Shown: in pieces, positions 10,180 to 21,564 of the stretch | Numbering within the stretch: position 1 is the stretch's first letter | Layout of the letters: each line of letters starts with the position of its first letter | DNA from: Bryum argenteum | Lineage: Eukaryota; Streptophyta; Bryopsida; Bryales; Bryaceae | NCBI GenBank assembly: GCA_037043015.1 | Contig: CM073329.1 | Coordinates: 10,866,648 to 10,930,647, forward strand | Direction of reading: 5' to 3' | Length of the DNA stretch: 64,000 bases | Notes under the pieces: model-generated | The model's database searches: none | Told to the model about the DNA's origin: nothing | What the model saw: the letters and a program-made list of their open reading frames with translations, nothing else | Position numbers and translations under genes: made by a program

Positions 10180-12607
10180 AACGAGAACCCTAAATACTGC
10201 GAAAGAGGCTTCCGACTATTCGGATCTCGTTGCACAAAAATCACTTCACTTCGCTTTACTTTGCTTCGGAAGAGATTGAGAGGCCAACCCTTCATTGGTG
10301 TTTTTTCTAAGAGGTGTTCTTCTGTGACCTTTTCGGTAGGAGAACAGACTTGGCATTTCTGTATCCTGTGTGTCTGTGATCAAGATAAGAATAACGCTGG
10401 TGTCGATAGTTCACACCGTTCACAGAACACAGCTTCGGCTTTACATATTCAAGCACATCGATCCCCACAAGCTCATAACGCGCACATCAGCATTGTAAAC
10501 GCTTTTCAGATCAATTTTTCTCGTCTTCGACAACACAACTTGTGAATTGGAATTCTAAGTCTTCCTCATGGAAGCGGTAGTATGCTTAACGAAATCCGAA
10601 GCCTCTTCACGGAGGAACACTAAACCCTACTAAGTGTTGCTCAGAGAAAAGTAGAAAATCCAATGCAGTTGTTTCAGGATGTCCTTGGTCAGATCTATAG
10701 TACGATTATTGCTTATACTCAAGCTGAATCAGGGAGGAACAGCTCTAACTTCATCCAATTTACTCCGTCACAGTTCAGGTCTGCTCAGATACGATCATTA
10801 GGTTGTTCTCTTGGTGCTCAAGGCCTTATTGAGCGATCATCGCTTCTACTGAAACTGAATCAGGGAGGAACAAACTCCTGGAACTGCAAGGAGTGGCAAA
10901 GTGAAAGACAATGCAATTTCATTACCCTGTGGGTGGTTGCCTGGCACTGAAGACTCCATAGCGGAATGCAAGTAAAGGTGGTTATTTCATTAGAATCAGC
11001 ATGAGGAATTGCCTGCCTCAGCCATACTCGTCTTTGGAAGGTTTGTGTTTTATCCATAGAAGTTACATGTACAGTGAGTGGCTTGGAAACTGCTCAAATT
11101 TAGCTCAATAATAAGTCAGAAAGTGACGTAATCTGGAAGATGTGCAAAGTGTGTAGAAGATTGGACCAATTAAAATCATCTATTTTGGATGAGAATTGAA
11201 TTAGTTATGAATTTTGAAAGTAAAACCTATAGGTGCACCCAAAACTGTTTAGCTGTTTAATCGTTTATGTAGATCATGAGTACATTAAATTTGGAAGTTG
11301 GAAGGTATACTCTATGTAGATCATGAGTACATTAAATTTGGAAGTTGGAAGCTAAAGTATACCTTGTGCTTGTATAGGTCTAGAGAGTGGTTTATGGTGT
11401 TGTGTGGGTTTTCAGCCAGCTACCATAGTATTTATGGAATTTTTAATTGGAATTTTTATGATGACAAGGAGTTTGATGGATTTATAATCATATTTGGAAT
11501 TTTTTATGAGGATTGTGCCTCTTTGGTTCCCACGTGATAGTTTGCGTGTGTGAATATGTTAACCCATCAAACCAAATATTTTTCAATATATGTTAAAAGA
11601 TTACCAACTTTGACTAAATGATTTTGGATGTTGATGACAATACACAATTAGAGCTTTTTCATTTCATTTATGACTTTTAATGTTTAAAGAACTTTGGCTA
11701 AAATGAGTGATAGACATACACTTCTAAATGAAAATTAAGATATTTCCCATAATTCATATGTCACTAGTCAAATAAAGACTAAATATGACCAAAATAAATA
11801 CTCAACATTAAAACAATAAATATTCTTCACAATAAGTTTCTAAAATCCACAATTTCTACACAAAGCATATCAAAACTTTTTGCAATCTTTTTTTTGAAAG
11901 AAATTGTAAGGAAACTTGGTAGAAAACATTGTACAATATTTCTCAAGCATGCTACTTTGTAGAACATGATAGTTTTTAAACACAAAAAAATCAAACAAGA
12001 GACTTTCGACTATTTTTTGCAGTACATTTCAACTCTCCTGAAGTTGTCATTACTTCATGCTCTATGTCCAAAAATTTATTGCTTTGATCCTTCATACTCT
12101 CTTCATTGTTACTTTTTTAAAATCAGATACCCTCATAGACTCATATCTTGGAGTCGCTGTAGAAGTGAACTACTGTAACTTGGTCACGTTGGTAACCCTA
12201 CCACCTCTCACGTCGGTGTCGCGTTGCAGGTAAGCCGAGAGAAACGACAAAGAAGGCGACGACGACTGACTCCGCTTCTTGTGAAATAAAATAAAAAGTC
12301 AAGAAACCTCGACATGCCAAAGGCGCAACTAAATTCATAAAGTAATCAGTTGAGCAGAGATCGTCGCCTGTGGCTACAGCATTTCAATGGCTACAATTTC
12401 AAGTAAGTTATCAGCGAGTCCGTTCATGCATGACTGCGCGCGCATGTTTTCTTTCGGTCGTAACAAGAAGAATCCACCGCCAGCCACAAATGAGAGGTAA
12501 CGGTTGATCTATCTCGAGCTTATCTAGACGCCGCTCTTCGATTGATAGGTCAAAGTTGATTAATAACGTTATCGATCTCTATCGTGTACTTGCGCCGGCC
12601 CGCGGAG
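10180..12607. other. Intergenic; small tandem duplications
   Basis: No gene is supported. At 11,266-11,351 a 47-bp unit containing 'tagatcatgagtacattaaa' is tandemly duplicated. At about 10,690-10,760 and 10,800-10,870 a diverged unit containing 'ctgaatcagggaggaaca' occurs twice. The remainder is AT-rich. Confidence 0.45.
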
Positions 12608-13160
12608 AATCAATCACGGAATCAAATAGGAAGATTCGGTATCACTGACTGATAGCAAGCACGAGAAATTGTCCGACGCGAAGAAGTAAGAAAAAGGTCC
12701 GGATGTCACTCCATCAACGAAGCTTCAAAATATCGTCGCAGAATACCGCGAAGATTCAAGAGACCATTGGCACAAGCCTCATCGGAATCGAAAGAAAGAC
12801 GCTTACAAACAGCATCGCAATGAATCAATCAAAATAGGAATCAAACAGAAAGATTCGTTTCTACTATTGATTCACAGTGTCGTGGCAAGTGAGAGGAAAT
12901 GTCCGACACCAGGAAGTAGAGAAAAAGGTCTGGATGTCACTATCTATAAAACGTTCAAAAATCGTCACGGTAACGGCGAAGACAAGCCTGAAACGCTAAC
13001 AAACAGCATCGCAAAGAATCAATCAAAATAGGAATCAAACAGAAAGATGCGGTTCCACTCATTGACTCAATGTCAAAGCAAGCGAGGGCCGGGAATGTCC
13101 GGGGGAAAAAGGTCCGGAAGTCACTCTATCTACAAAGCTGCTTCACGGATTATACGAAGA
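12608..13160 (+). repeat. Three tandem ~200-bp units upstream of the 14.1 kb gene
   Basis: Units start near 12,608, 12,821 and 13,016. Each has 'gaatcaatca' with 'ggaatcaaa..gaaagat', then a segment with 'gtccg' and 'aaaaaggtc.gga.gtcact', then 'ac(g/a)aagc' or its relative. Divergence between units indicates an old array. No coding frame is shared. It lies 1 kb upstream of the plus-strand gene and could belong to its promoter region. Confidence 0.65.
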
Positions 13161-14140
13161 AACAAAAAAAGACCTCTGGCAGAAGCCTGATTGTACAAAG
13201 GAGGTCATGATTCCGAATTCCTGCCACCGCGCGGAAATGATGGACGAAGTGACGTACAACTAACTCTGAACAAAATGCTCATGATGCAACAGCGTTTTGT
13301 ATCATCACAATTTGAATGTAAGTAAGTCGCTCCTAGATTAACGAACGGGAAAGAAGTTGAAATTGCTACTACTACTATTCCTTCGATTTTGGAAAGAACG
13401 ACAACAAGAGCATGTGACATGGCTGAAAAGCTGAAAGCACATGACGGCTCCAGGCTCTGTTGCAATCAGCCACTCAGTACAAGGCAGCCCTCACGGTATA
13501 AGTGCCGCCTTCTGCCCGTATCAATGTATGTATACAGGGATCAAAAATAGATTATTAATATTCCGAAATCGCTCTGCAATGATTATGGTAATCAATCATC
13601 AGAATGATCGCTTGGTTTCTTGAAGCAAGTCACTCATCATCATCTTGACCTACGGTAATACTCGCCTCACAACAATTTTTAAAAAAGGAATAAAAATCAT
13701 AGCGCGAGAAGGAAGATGCCGCAAGCTACAGTAAAAGTAGTCAATCGTAACTTGCAGAGATTGGAATTTGACGAACATGAATCTTTCTATAAGTTAGACT
13801 ACTCCGCTGCTTCTGCTTCATTTACGAATTGACGTTCTCACTCATTTTGCCTTTTCATGTTTATTCACGCCACGCTCACAAGTCTACGGAGCCGTGTCGT
13901 GCATTGCCTCCTTGTCTCAATCGCTTTGTAAGAATTCAGACATACGTGATCGAACCGATGCTATATTACAATTTGTATGAGAACGTAGAGGTTCTTTGCG
14001 TTGGACAATCTTGCAGTGTAATCGAGGGTTATCAATCTTGCCAGGAGTGTTGTAGGTATTTATTCGCTTGCGTAGGGTTGTGAGTACGTCTCAAGAGCTT
14101 GGATGATTGTGCAGAGAGAAGGGAGGGTTTTAGGATCATA

Positions 14141-15904
14141 ATGTCGTCGGAGGAGGAAGACAAGAAGCGGATGTGGATCAAGTACTACTGCGAGGAGTGT
14201 AAAGCGTGGGAGACGCGCGAAGCAAAGAAATTGTCGCCGTCGTCGTTGTCGTCGTTGCAGCAGCAGGCTTCCGAGAGTACATTGTGGTCCTGGGGTTGCG
14301 TCAAGCAAATTCACCACGGCGCCTTGCAGACGTTCCGCGTCGACCAACTCAACGTCGATGCCGAGTTGGAAGCCGACGCCGTCGCCGCTCCCTTCAAGCT
14401 CGATTTTCCAAGCATCGAGTCTTCTCCCGCCACCGCGCAACAAGAACTCCTTGAGGTTATCGATAGCTTCCTTTCTTTGCATGATTGTTTTCTCCCTTCT
14501 TGCTCCTTCACACTCCAATGGCGGACAATAACCTATCGCCGGCTGCTAACAATATCCTACTGCCTGTATTGCCTTTCTGGACTTTCTAGCACCTTGCATT
14601 ATTTTGTATGCGGAATTTCGACGAAAGGAGGTTCTTCCATCCAATCGTTCTTTCTGCCGGAGAAACTCTCGCCGGCAGCGAAGAGTCTTCTGCTGTCTCT
14701 ATCGTTTTGAATACTTTCTAGCACCTTGCATTATTCTTTGTAAGGATTAAGATTAGTCTATTCCAGTAAGTTGCTATTGCTTGAAATGAGAATCATGTAT
14801 GTAGTACTCTCCCCGAATAGCCGGCATCTTCTTCCTGTCTATATTCGTATTGTGGACTTTGCATTATTTTTCGCTTCGTCTCTTCCAATCTTTCATTGCT
14901 TGAAGAGAGACTCTCCGTGAGCGGATGAGGTCCGATACCTTATCGCCGGCAGCGAAAGCAAGAAACCTTCTGCAGAGGTTTTGTATTGAGTGGGTGATTT
15001 ACAAATGCTTTTGTTGTAGCAGAAGAGTACGGAAGCAGTGGAGCAAAGCGTGGATGAAGCAGCGCTTTCGAACGGATCCTCAAAAAGCAAGCGGCCTAAG
15101 CGGAATAACGAAAAATCCATTACTTACGCTCCACCACCCCGGGGGGATATTTCAGTGGCGGAGGCGACATCGCCCGTCAACTCACAAGGGGGCGTAACAT
15201 CGTCCTCACCCGATGAGGTTCTTCTGGATGAGAATGGCGACAACAACATCAACAGATCCTTGAAGGATGCCTCTCAGGATGAGCCCACTGCTGCTGCTGC
15301 TCCTCCTCCTCCTCCCACCGCCGATCCAGAAAGCCCAGCTGTGATAGATGCCGAGCATCATGAAAGTGAGTGCCCCCCTTTAGATCCAACCACAATGCTG
15401 ACATGCATGTCCTTTTTCAGTGCATGCTGGATACGCCCTGGACTCTTTTTTGTTGGAAGTGAAAAGGGCTTGCATTCTGGTGTGAGATGCAGATGGAATT
15501 CGTATGAGACCTAGAAGGTTGACAGCCGGAGACAGGGGCCTCGCACAAGCACTGCAATATGAGAAGCCACCTCGAGTTGTTGCAGCAACCAAGCCTCTCT
15601 CGGAGATAAACAATGTAAAGCCATCTTCGGAGTCGTCTCCTGCTGGAGTGAAAAGGCCCAAACGTGTTTTAGCTGGTCTTCGTGGGCTAATACTTTCAGC
15701 GGAGAATTCCAAATCTGCTCCAAAGGTACGTGACGTGCACGCTTCTAACTCTGCACAATCAATTTAGGTCTGTTATTTATAAAAGAAGTGGGTGAGCAGG
15801 GTTCTCCGAAGAAGCAGAAGACAGATGATGTCCACGGTGTGCGCACTCGGTCAACCGCGAAGAAGGCATCGAAGAAGAACAGGAAAATTGGTGACCTATA
15901 CTAG
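14141..15904 (+). CDS. Lys-rich, probably nuclear protein of unknown function (multi-exon)
   Basis: The exon model is tentative. The 5' exon is open from the ATG at 14,141 (MSSEEEDKKRMWIKYYCEEC). An internal exon follows the acceptor 'ttgtag' near 15,020 and reads QKSTEAVEQSVDEAALSNGS, a KRPKR basic cluster, an AAAAPPPPP run and VIDAEHHE before the donor 'gtgagt' at about 15,365. A third is open from about 15,504 to 15,725 (contains KPLSEINN and VKRPKRVLAGLRGLI), ending at 'aaag|gtacgt'. The last (after about 15,765) encodes SPKKQKTDDVHGV...KKASKKNRK and stops at 15,902-15,904. Several Lys/Arg clusters look like nuclear localisation signals. I do not recognise the family; the joins between exons, especially from the first to the second, need transcript evidence. 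Confidence 0.4.
14524..14985 (+). repeat. Three degenerate repeats inside the 14.1 kb gene
   Basis: The motif 'tcgccggc(a)gc' recurs at about 14,533, 14,668 and 14,942, each time encoding LSPAA in one frame (ADNNLSPAAN, PEKLSPAAKS, RSDTLSPAAK). 'ctagcaccttgcattatt' recurs at about 14,587 and 14,718, with 'actttgcattattttt' at 14,857. This suggests local tandem duplication of an exon-plus-intron piece, and any of the three could be the used 5' exon. Confidence 0.5.
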
Positions 15905-16354
15905 TTATGAGGTACTTTTGATGATCTATTCCAGAGACGAAAATCTGCAGCGTTTTGTGATGAGAAAATGACCAGTCTTTTTGTTTTGGTTTTACTTTCT
16001 GCTGCACATTCTGGAGCAACTTGCAGCCCATTTCAACATCTGGTATAGGATTTGTTCGTAACGAGCCTCTCTAGAGTGTGCTCTGTGAAAACTGTCTACT
16101 GTTATATTGTATTCAGATGGATCGTCCCTGTTTTGAACCATTGCAGACTCTTGTAATTATCGAGGCTACCTGTGTAGTGCCTCGGTTGGTATATGGAAGT
16201 GGAATTTTACTCAATTGCGTCAAATATGATATTAGATTCTTAGGATTTGTTGCAGCACTCATCGGGTGCGATGAATACTCTTGGGTAAGCTTAAATTTCA
16301 CAAGCTTGAATCTACGTATTAAACAACTCAGTCATCTTGTGTTATTGTGATTTT
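15905..16354. other. 3' flank and intergenic
   Basis: Downstream sequence of the 14.1 kb gene. No further gene is seen. Confidence 0.4.
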
Positions 16355-16705
16355 GTAGTAATTGAATAGTTTCATAAAGTGGTTTTTCAAAAATTTCATA
16401 TTTGTTGAAATGGTCCTCAGTTTTTCAAAATTGTAAAAATGACCCTCATTCTTATTCTTATGGCACTAAGGTCTAAGGTATTCTTTTTAGGTTATAACAT
16501 GGCTTTCCTCTCTGAACATATAATCATGAATTAATAAAAATGAATGAAATTTAATTCAAAACTAACTTGAAGCAATTTTTTTAATTTCCTTTAACATCTA
16601 GAAGAACAAGGGCCATTTTCATAATTTTGAAAAAGTGAGGGCTTTTTCAGCCTTTTTAGCAGATATGAGATGTTTAAGGGCCACTTTTGCAATTCTCCCT
16701 TTAAT
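16355..16705 (+). mobile_element. Fold-back MITE-like repeat (~350 bp)
   Basis: The left arm (about 16,370-16,455, with 'gtttttcaaaattgt' and 'aaaatgaccctca') is the diverged reverse complement of the right arm (about 16,607-16,700, with 'gggccattttcataattttg' and 'aaaaagtgagggc'). Arms of 80-90 bp and a gene-free centre are typical of long-armed MITEs. The ends are too worn to call a target duplication. Confidence 0.5.
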
Positions 16706-19134
16706 AAATTGGTCAGCCTTATCATAACTATACAGAAGTTCAATATTGGAACTAGGGATTAATAGAAGGATATTTTAACTCATACATGTCCTTGGAAATT
16801 ATTAGTATAGAAATTTTATATCTATGTTATAGTTATACTTATTGTAGACAACAGAGGTCCGATGTGAAATCATAAATCTTAAAGTGAATAGTATGTCATG
16901 TGGAATTTGGGACCCCTGCAAGTAACCTCAATGCCAATAAAACGCCACTAGTCCTGAATAGCACTTCTAGGGAGTCTAGGCATCAATAAAAAAAATGACC
17001 AAACACATGTAAAACTAGACCATCTCAAGTCAAAAGTGGGTAGGGCTACAACGTTTCACAAATGCAATCTTTACAAATAGGTGATATTATAAAGTGTATA
17101 AATAATCTCTCAAATGACAAGAATTGATACGGCAAAATACACAAGGAATAGTGCCAGTTTATCGAAATTGCCACAATCCAAATTATTTTTTAGTATATAT
17201 ATATATATATATATATACTTTGTCAAGTGCACTCTTATATTGATTCATATTCATTTATACAAAAGAGGTAATCTATACTTTTTCTTGTTATTGACAAGAC
17301 ATTTATATCCCTCATGCATTTCAATTAAGCTTGAGGATGACATTATGAATAATATTATTTAATCATCATTAGAGTAGGGTAATTTGAATTCATATTTAGT
17401 ATGATACTAAAACAACAATACATGGTACATTTTATCATTGTACATTCAATCAGATGTAATCTTAATGCATAATGGGTGAGTTTCCAAACAAAGTTATAAG
17501 AAAATGAGAGACATCCTAATTTAATAAATATCATCCTTCAAAGTTACCTAATTTTTTTTATGAAGGTTACAATGATTTTTAAATAATAATGCAAAAGCCC
17601 TCTCCCAAGACATTGAGTCATTGTCCTCCTCAACTAAAATACCAAATAGGTAAGTCTTATTAACCCTCTCGAGGGTCAGTTTTCGCAAGAACTAGTTTTC
17701 TCCGAGTGTTTTTTCTTTAACTCATTTTGATAAAAATTGAACACTTTTTTGCAACATCCAACTTTTGAGAATTGAACATAAGACAAGACTTCAACTATTA
17801 GGAGAATTTGAGAAACATCCAAGTGTTGACAGAAAACATTATAAAATCTGAGGTTGTCGTATATTGATAGTGAGGACTTTGGATTTTGAGGGTGTACTAC
17901 TTTGACCACCAATTGATTCTTGTATGTTTTTTACTTCACACATATTTTGGTACCATGTGCACTAGGTCGATAGCTTTGCGTAAACATATTATACTTAAAA
18001 ATAAAATTCATATCCAATCAATAATGATTGTTTTGCATGAGTCTACTCGAATGTATACGAAAATCTTCTAAAATTATACAGATCAAGTTGGAAGTTCTAA
18101 ATATAAGGGGAGAAACCAAGAGTCACCAAAACAATGAAGAATGTATCTCAAACAAAGTTTGATTAAAAGTTCATATTGTATCCATGTGTATAAAATACAA
18201 CAAAGTACGTTGTGTGGTATATACTATTATCATTGTATTTTAGTGTATTTCGTGTGTTCTGTGTTGTATTCTTCACGATTCCAAAGGTTATAAATTGTGA
18301 TCAGATTGTTAAAGAGTGTTTGTGTAAACTTTGTGCAAATCTGAAAGGTTGGTTTCTAATGAATTTTATAGAAACAGAGTTGAAGAGCCAAAATCCATCC
18401 AACTTGGGTCATCTTGGCATTAAATGTTTAACCCGTATACATCCTTAGGTCTTTTTGGAGCTTGAAACCTCAAAGTGCAATTTTGTACCTCTATGCATTC
18501 TCGATTTCTCGCGAGGGTGATCAAATTAATTTTACTTTTTTAGACTTCCGATCGTAAGTTCTTGTAACTAAGCCTAACTTTGCTTATTGCTTCAAAATTG
18601 ATTGTTGGTTGTTTATCATTTGCTAGATCATAACATCTAAAGTTTGTACAATAGTATTATTGAAATTTCTAAAAACATTGAAGCTTGCTTTTATAAATTT
18701 GAAGGCTACCCTGTAAAACTTGTGAAATTTTTGACTCGGGTCACCAGAAAATACAAGTAAGAATTTGGTTTTGAACATATTACCAATTAAAAACTTGAGA
18801 AAAATCTTGAAAACAAAAAGTTTCTTTCAACCTGCTTAGAGCCTAAAAATTAAAGTTTGTAGTAAAAAACTCGAAAATTTAAATTTGACTCTGATTTTTT
18901 TTGAAATACACTTTTTAGTATAGAGAACTCTCTGAACACCTAATAAAAACCTCAGTCAAAGCTCTTAATTTTTAACCCAAAAACCTAGGCTACCCAAAAT
19001 GGCAAAAGATTTGGTCCTTAAGGATAGGTAGGGATTAAAACGTACGATAGTTTCAAAAGGAAAGTATTAGAGCATTTGATGTGCCTTTCTTCAAATGTTT
19101 TCTATTTGAAGTTCTTCACAAGTGTTACCAGTTC
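16706..19134. other. AT-rich intergenic
   Basis: No gene, RNA or clear mobile element is seen. A (TA)n microsatellite lies at about 17,193-17,216. Confidence 0.5.
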
Positions 19135-19444
19135 CACTACACAAGAGTTGTTGATTAGTGTTATAGATGTGATTACGAACTGTAACGCTAAATGTCACCG
19201 TACTGTGACAACACTAATCGTCAAACTACAACATCAAATGTGAGGGATACACACTTTCTTGCAAGTGGAAGAATATTTTGAAAGTGGTGGAGTGGGTGGC
19301 TTGAAGAAAAGAGAAGGGACATTCATTGCAATGGCGGCCCAAAGTAAACACTAATCTTAAGAGTGTTGGTAAATAGTGTTCTTCACCAAAAGTTACATGT
19401 TACACCAATCTTCATGTAGCACTACTAACAACTCTTGTGTAATA
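19135..19444 (+). mobile_element. CACTA-type MITE (~310 bp), right end worn
   Basis: The left end 'cactacacaagagttgttg' and the sequence to about 19,185 is inversely repeated at about 19,392-19,444 ('aacaactcttgtgtaata'; the final tagtg has decayed). Its length is close to the two other CACTA-ended MITEs in the window. The interior has no open frame. A Stowaway element begins 13 bp further right. Confidence 0.6.
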
Positions 19445-19456
19445 AATAAACAAGTA

Positions 19457-19558
19457 CTCCCTCTGTCCCATTATGATTTTCCGGTAGGTTCTCTCAAATC
19501 TACCTCCAAAGGTAGATTTGAGAGAACCTACCAGAAAATCATAATGGGACAGAGGGAG
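19457..19558 (+). mobile_element. Stowaway (Tc1/mariner) MITE, 102 bp
   Basis: It begins CTCCCTCTGTCCC and ends GGGACAGAGGGAG, the classic Stowaway termini, flanked by TA on both sides (19,455-19,456 and 19,559-19,560). Almost the whole element is one hairpin: arms of about 48 bp with a single clear mismatch and a loop of a few bases. The near-perfect arms imply recent insertion. A transcript through it would fold like a small-RNA precursor. Confidence 0.92.
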
Positions 19559-20029
19559 TACTTAATTACTTAATTACAATAACTAAAAGTGTCACTCGTG
19601 ATTAATTATTATGTGCTAGTGTTCACCTTCAAAATTGGACAGGACTCGATTGAATGAGAGTATTTTATGCCATGATTTTTCTAAGACTATTCTCACTATT
19701 GATATTAAGCGCAAAAATATTATTGATTCATCATGAAAACGTAGGTTTAATATGTTCCAAACCTGCATTGATTGAAGTTGTTCTAATATAGCTTTGTTGC
19801 GTGAGGATTTGATTTTTAGCCAACAAATAATCACAATAACACCAAGGATTATTAACCTTGGGGAAAAATCTATTAGCCTCAAGAAACTTTTAAGAAATTT
19901 TGTAGGTACCTTCGAGGAGCTTGAACTTACTGCAAGCATGCTAGAGCTACGTTTGCCCCTTTTTGAATAGATCTAAGTTTAGTATGCATTTATGCTCAAG
20001 GGAAATTCCCTTAGAGCATGTTCAACGAA

Positions 20030-20790
20030 CCGACCAAAGGAAGAGGATTGGCTATATGTAGCCAAGCAGAGGTCATAGGTCATTTTCCTTTTCGAGTGGA
20101 CTAGCTATACGAACAAGCCACCTTCAGCAAGCTCCCAAAGATAGGCTCTAGCCCAAAATAGCAGCCCGCCACAACCAAGCTACCTATCCAACTCCCACCC
20201 ATAGATGTCAATTGTTTCAAAATATCATGAAGTTTGGAAAAGTTTATCTCACCAAAAAAACATCAAAACTTTTAAACTTCACATACTTCTAGTTTTTTTC
20301 CATGATGTAGTGGAAAAGGTATGGATTCAATAGGGTGCTACATTTAGCAACTCCTATCCCTTGGCTATATTTAGCGAATCCGTTGAAAGTATCCTTTTTT
20401 TAAGACATTCTTAAAAGATTGTCTAAATGGGCAAACCTTGGCTACATTTAGTCAAGCAAAGGTTACTTTCTTCTCCCAAAGAATGGCTATTCAACCCACC
20501 ACCTTTAGTCTGCCAAGGGTAACGACCCACCACAACCCTTTTACCTATCTACCTCCCACACACACATTATTACTTCATATTACCTTCATTTAAAAAAAAT
20601 AAAAATCATTCTACTTTTTGGAAAGATTTCAAAGCTCTTCAATTTTTGGCTCTGAAGTACTTTTGAACTTTTGTAGTGGTGTGGTAAAAGGCAGGAAATT
20701 TTTAACAAGACTATTGTAAAAGGGAGTGAATTAGCAACCCCTCCTCAATTCAAAAGGGTGCTCCATTAGCAACCCCTCCTCATAGTTACA
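20030..20790 (+). repeat. Two diverged tandem copies of a ~350-400 bp unit
   Basis: The copies begin near 20,045 ('ggctatatgtagccaagca') and 20,450 ('ggctacatttagtcaagca'). Both continue with 'cccaaaga' and a 'cccgccacaaccaagctacc' / 'cccaccacaacccttttacc' block and a 'ggaaa..tt' segment. There is no coding frame. 19,561-20,029 and 20,791-21,240 hold nothing else I can identify. Confidence 0.5.
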
Positions 20791-21564
20791 TGAGGGTCCA
20801 TTAAAAAAGCCCTTAAACATAATTTCAACAAACAAACGATTTTGCCTTATGTTACTTCTTTAAAAATTCTCATTAAATAATATATAACTTCAATAAGAAC
20901 ACAACATGGACCTTAACTCCCGACTGCACAATCGTGAGTCCTTAGGATTATAACGAGGTCTAAATTTTGCATTATCACTTCATTTTATTTTACAATATTA
21001 TAATTTGCAAAAGCTCAAAAAACTCAACACTTCTCATTTTTCAGCAAATAGCAAAATCAACTCACAGCTTCTCAAACATGGGCCATGGGCCAAGTGAGGC
21101 TTTCGTGCAAGCTTCTCATCCCTAATGGAAAGCGGGCCACAGAGGAAATCAGGGGAACACTCACAGATTACTGAACAAATAAATTAGACAAAGACCCTAG
21201 TACCTGTACAGTACACCATCAGTTGTAGCGTATGCCGGTAGGCATCCCAGTTATACACTTCTAGTCCATGATTAGGTATCAACTTGCCTGCAATAGCACC
21301 GCTGACTGGCAAATTCCGTTAGTGTACAGTCCAGAATCTACAACGGGCAGCCAGGTCATGTACAGGGCAAGAAAAAAATCATGAGAAATTACTATACAAC
21401 AAGTATTGTGATACACTGTAACTTCCTCATCGTTGGGGAAGATAAAAAACTTGAATCGAACATAATGATCCTCTCCTCCAGCCCCCTGTGAATCATCATT
21501 CGCGTATGAACAAATGCAGCCAGATGTTTGTACATTCATAGCCAAGCTCCGTGTCGGGCCGGTG

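Noticed and set aside
14060..14518. Minus-strand open frame opposite the 14.1-kb exon
   Set aside because: Starts with TTG, is Arg/Leu-rich antisense of the plus-strand exon, and has no splice context.
17193..17216. (TA)n run as a regulatory element
   Set aside because: A simple microsatellite in AT-rich DNA, as at 34,430 and 50,671.
19616..19970. Coding-like plus-strand patch (LGEKSISLKKLLRNFVGTFE)
   Set aside because: Only about 40 residues look coding and no start, splice site or family is visible; too short to call.
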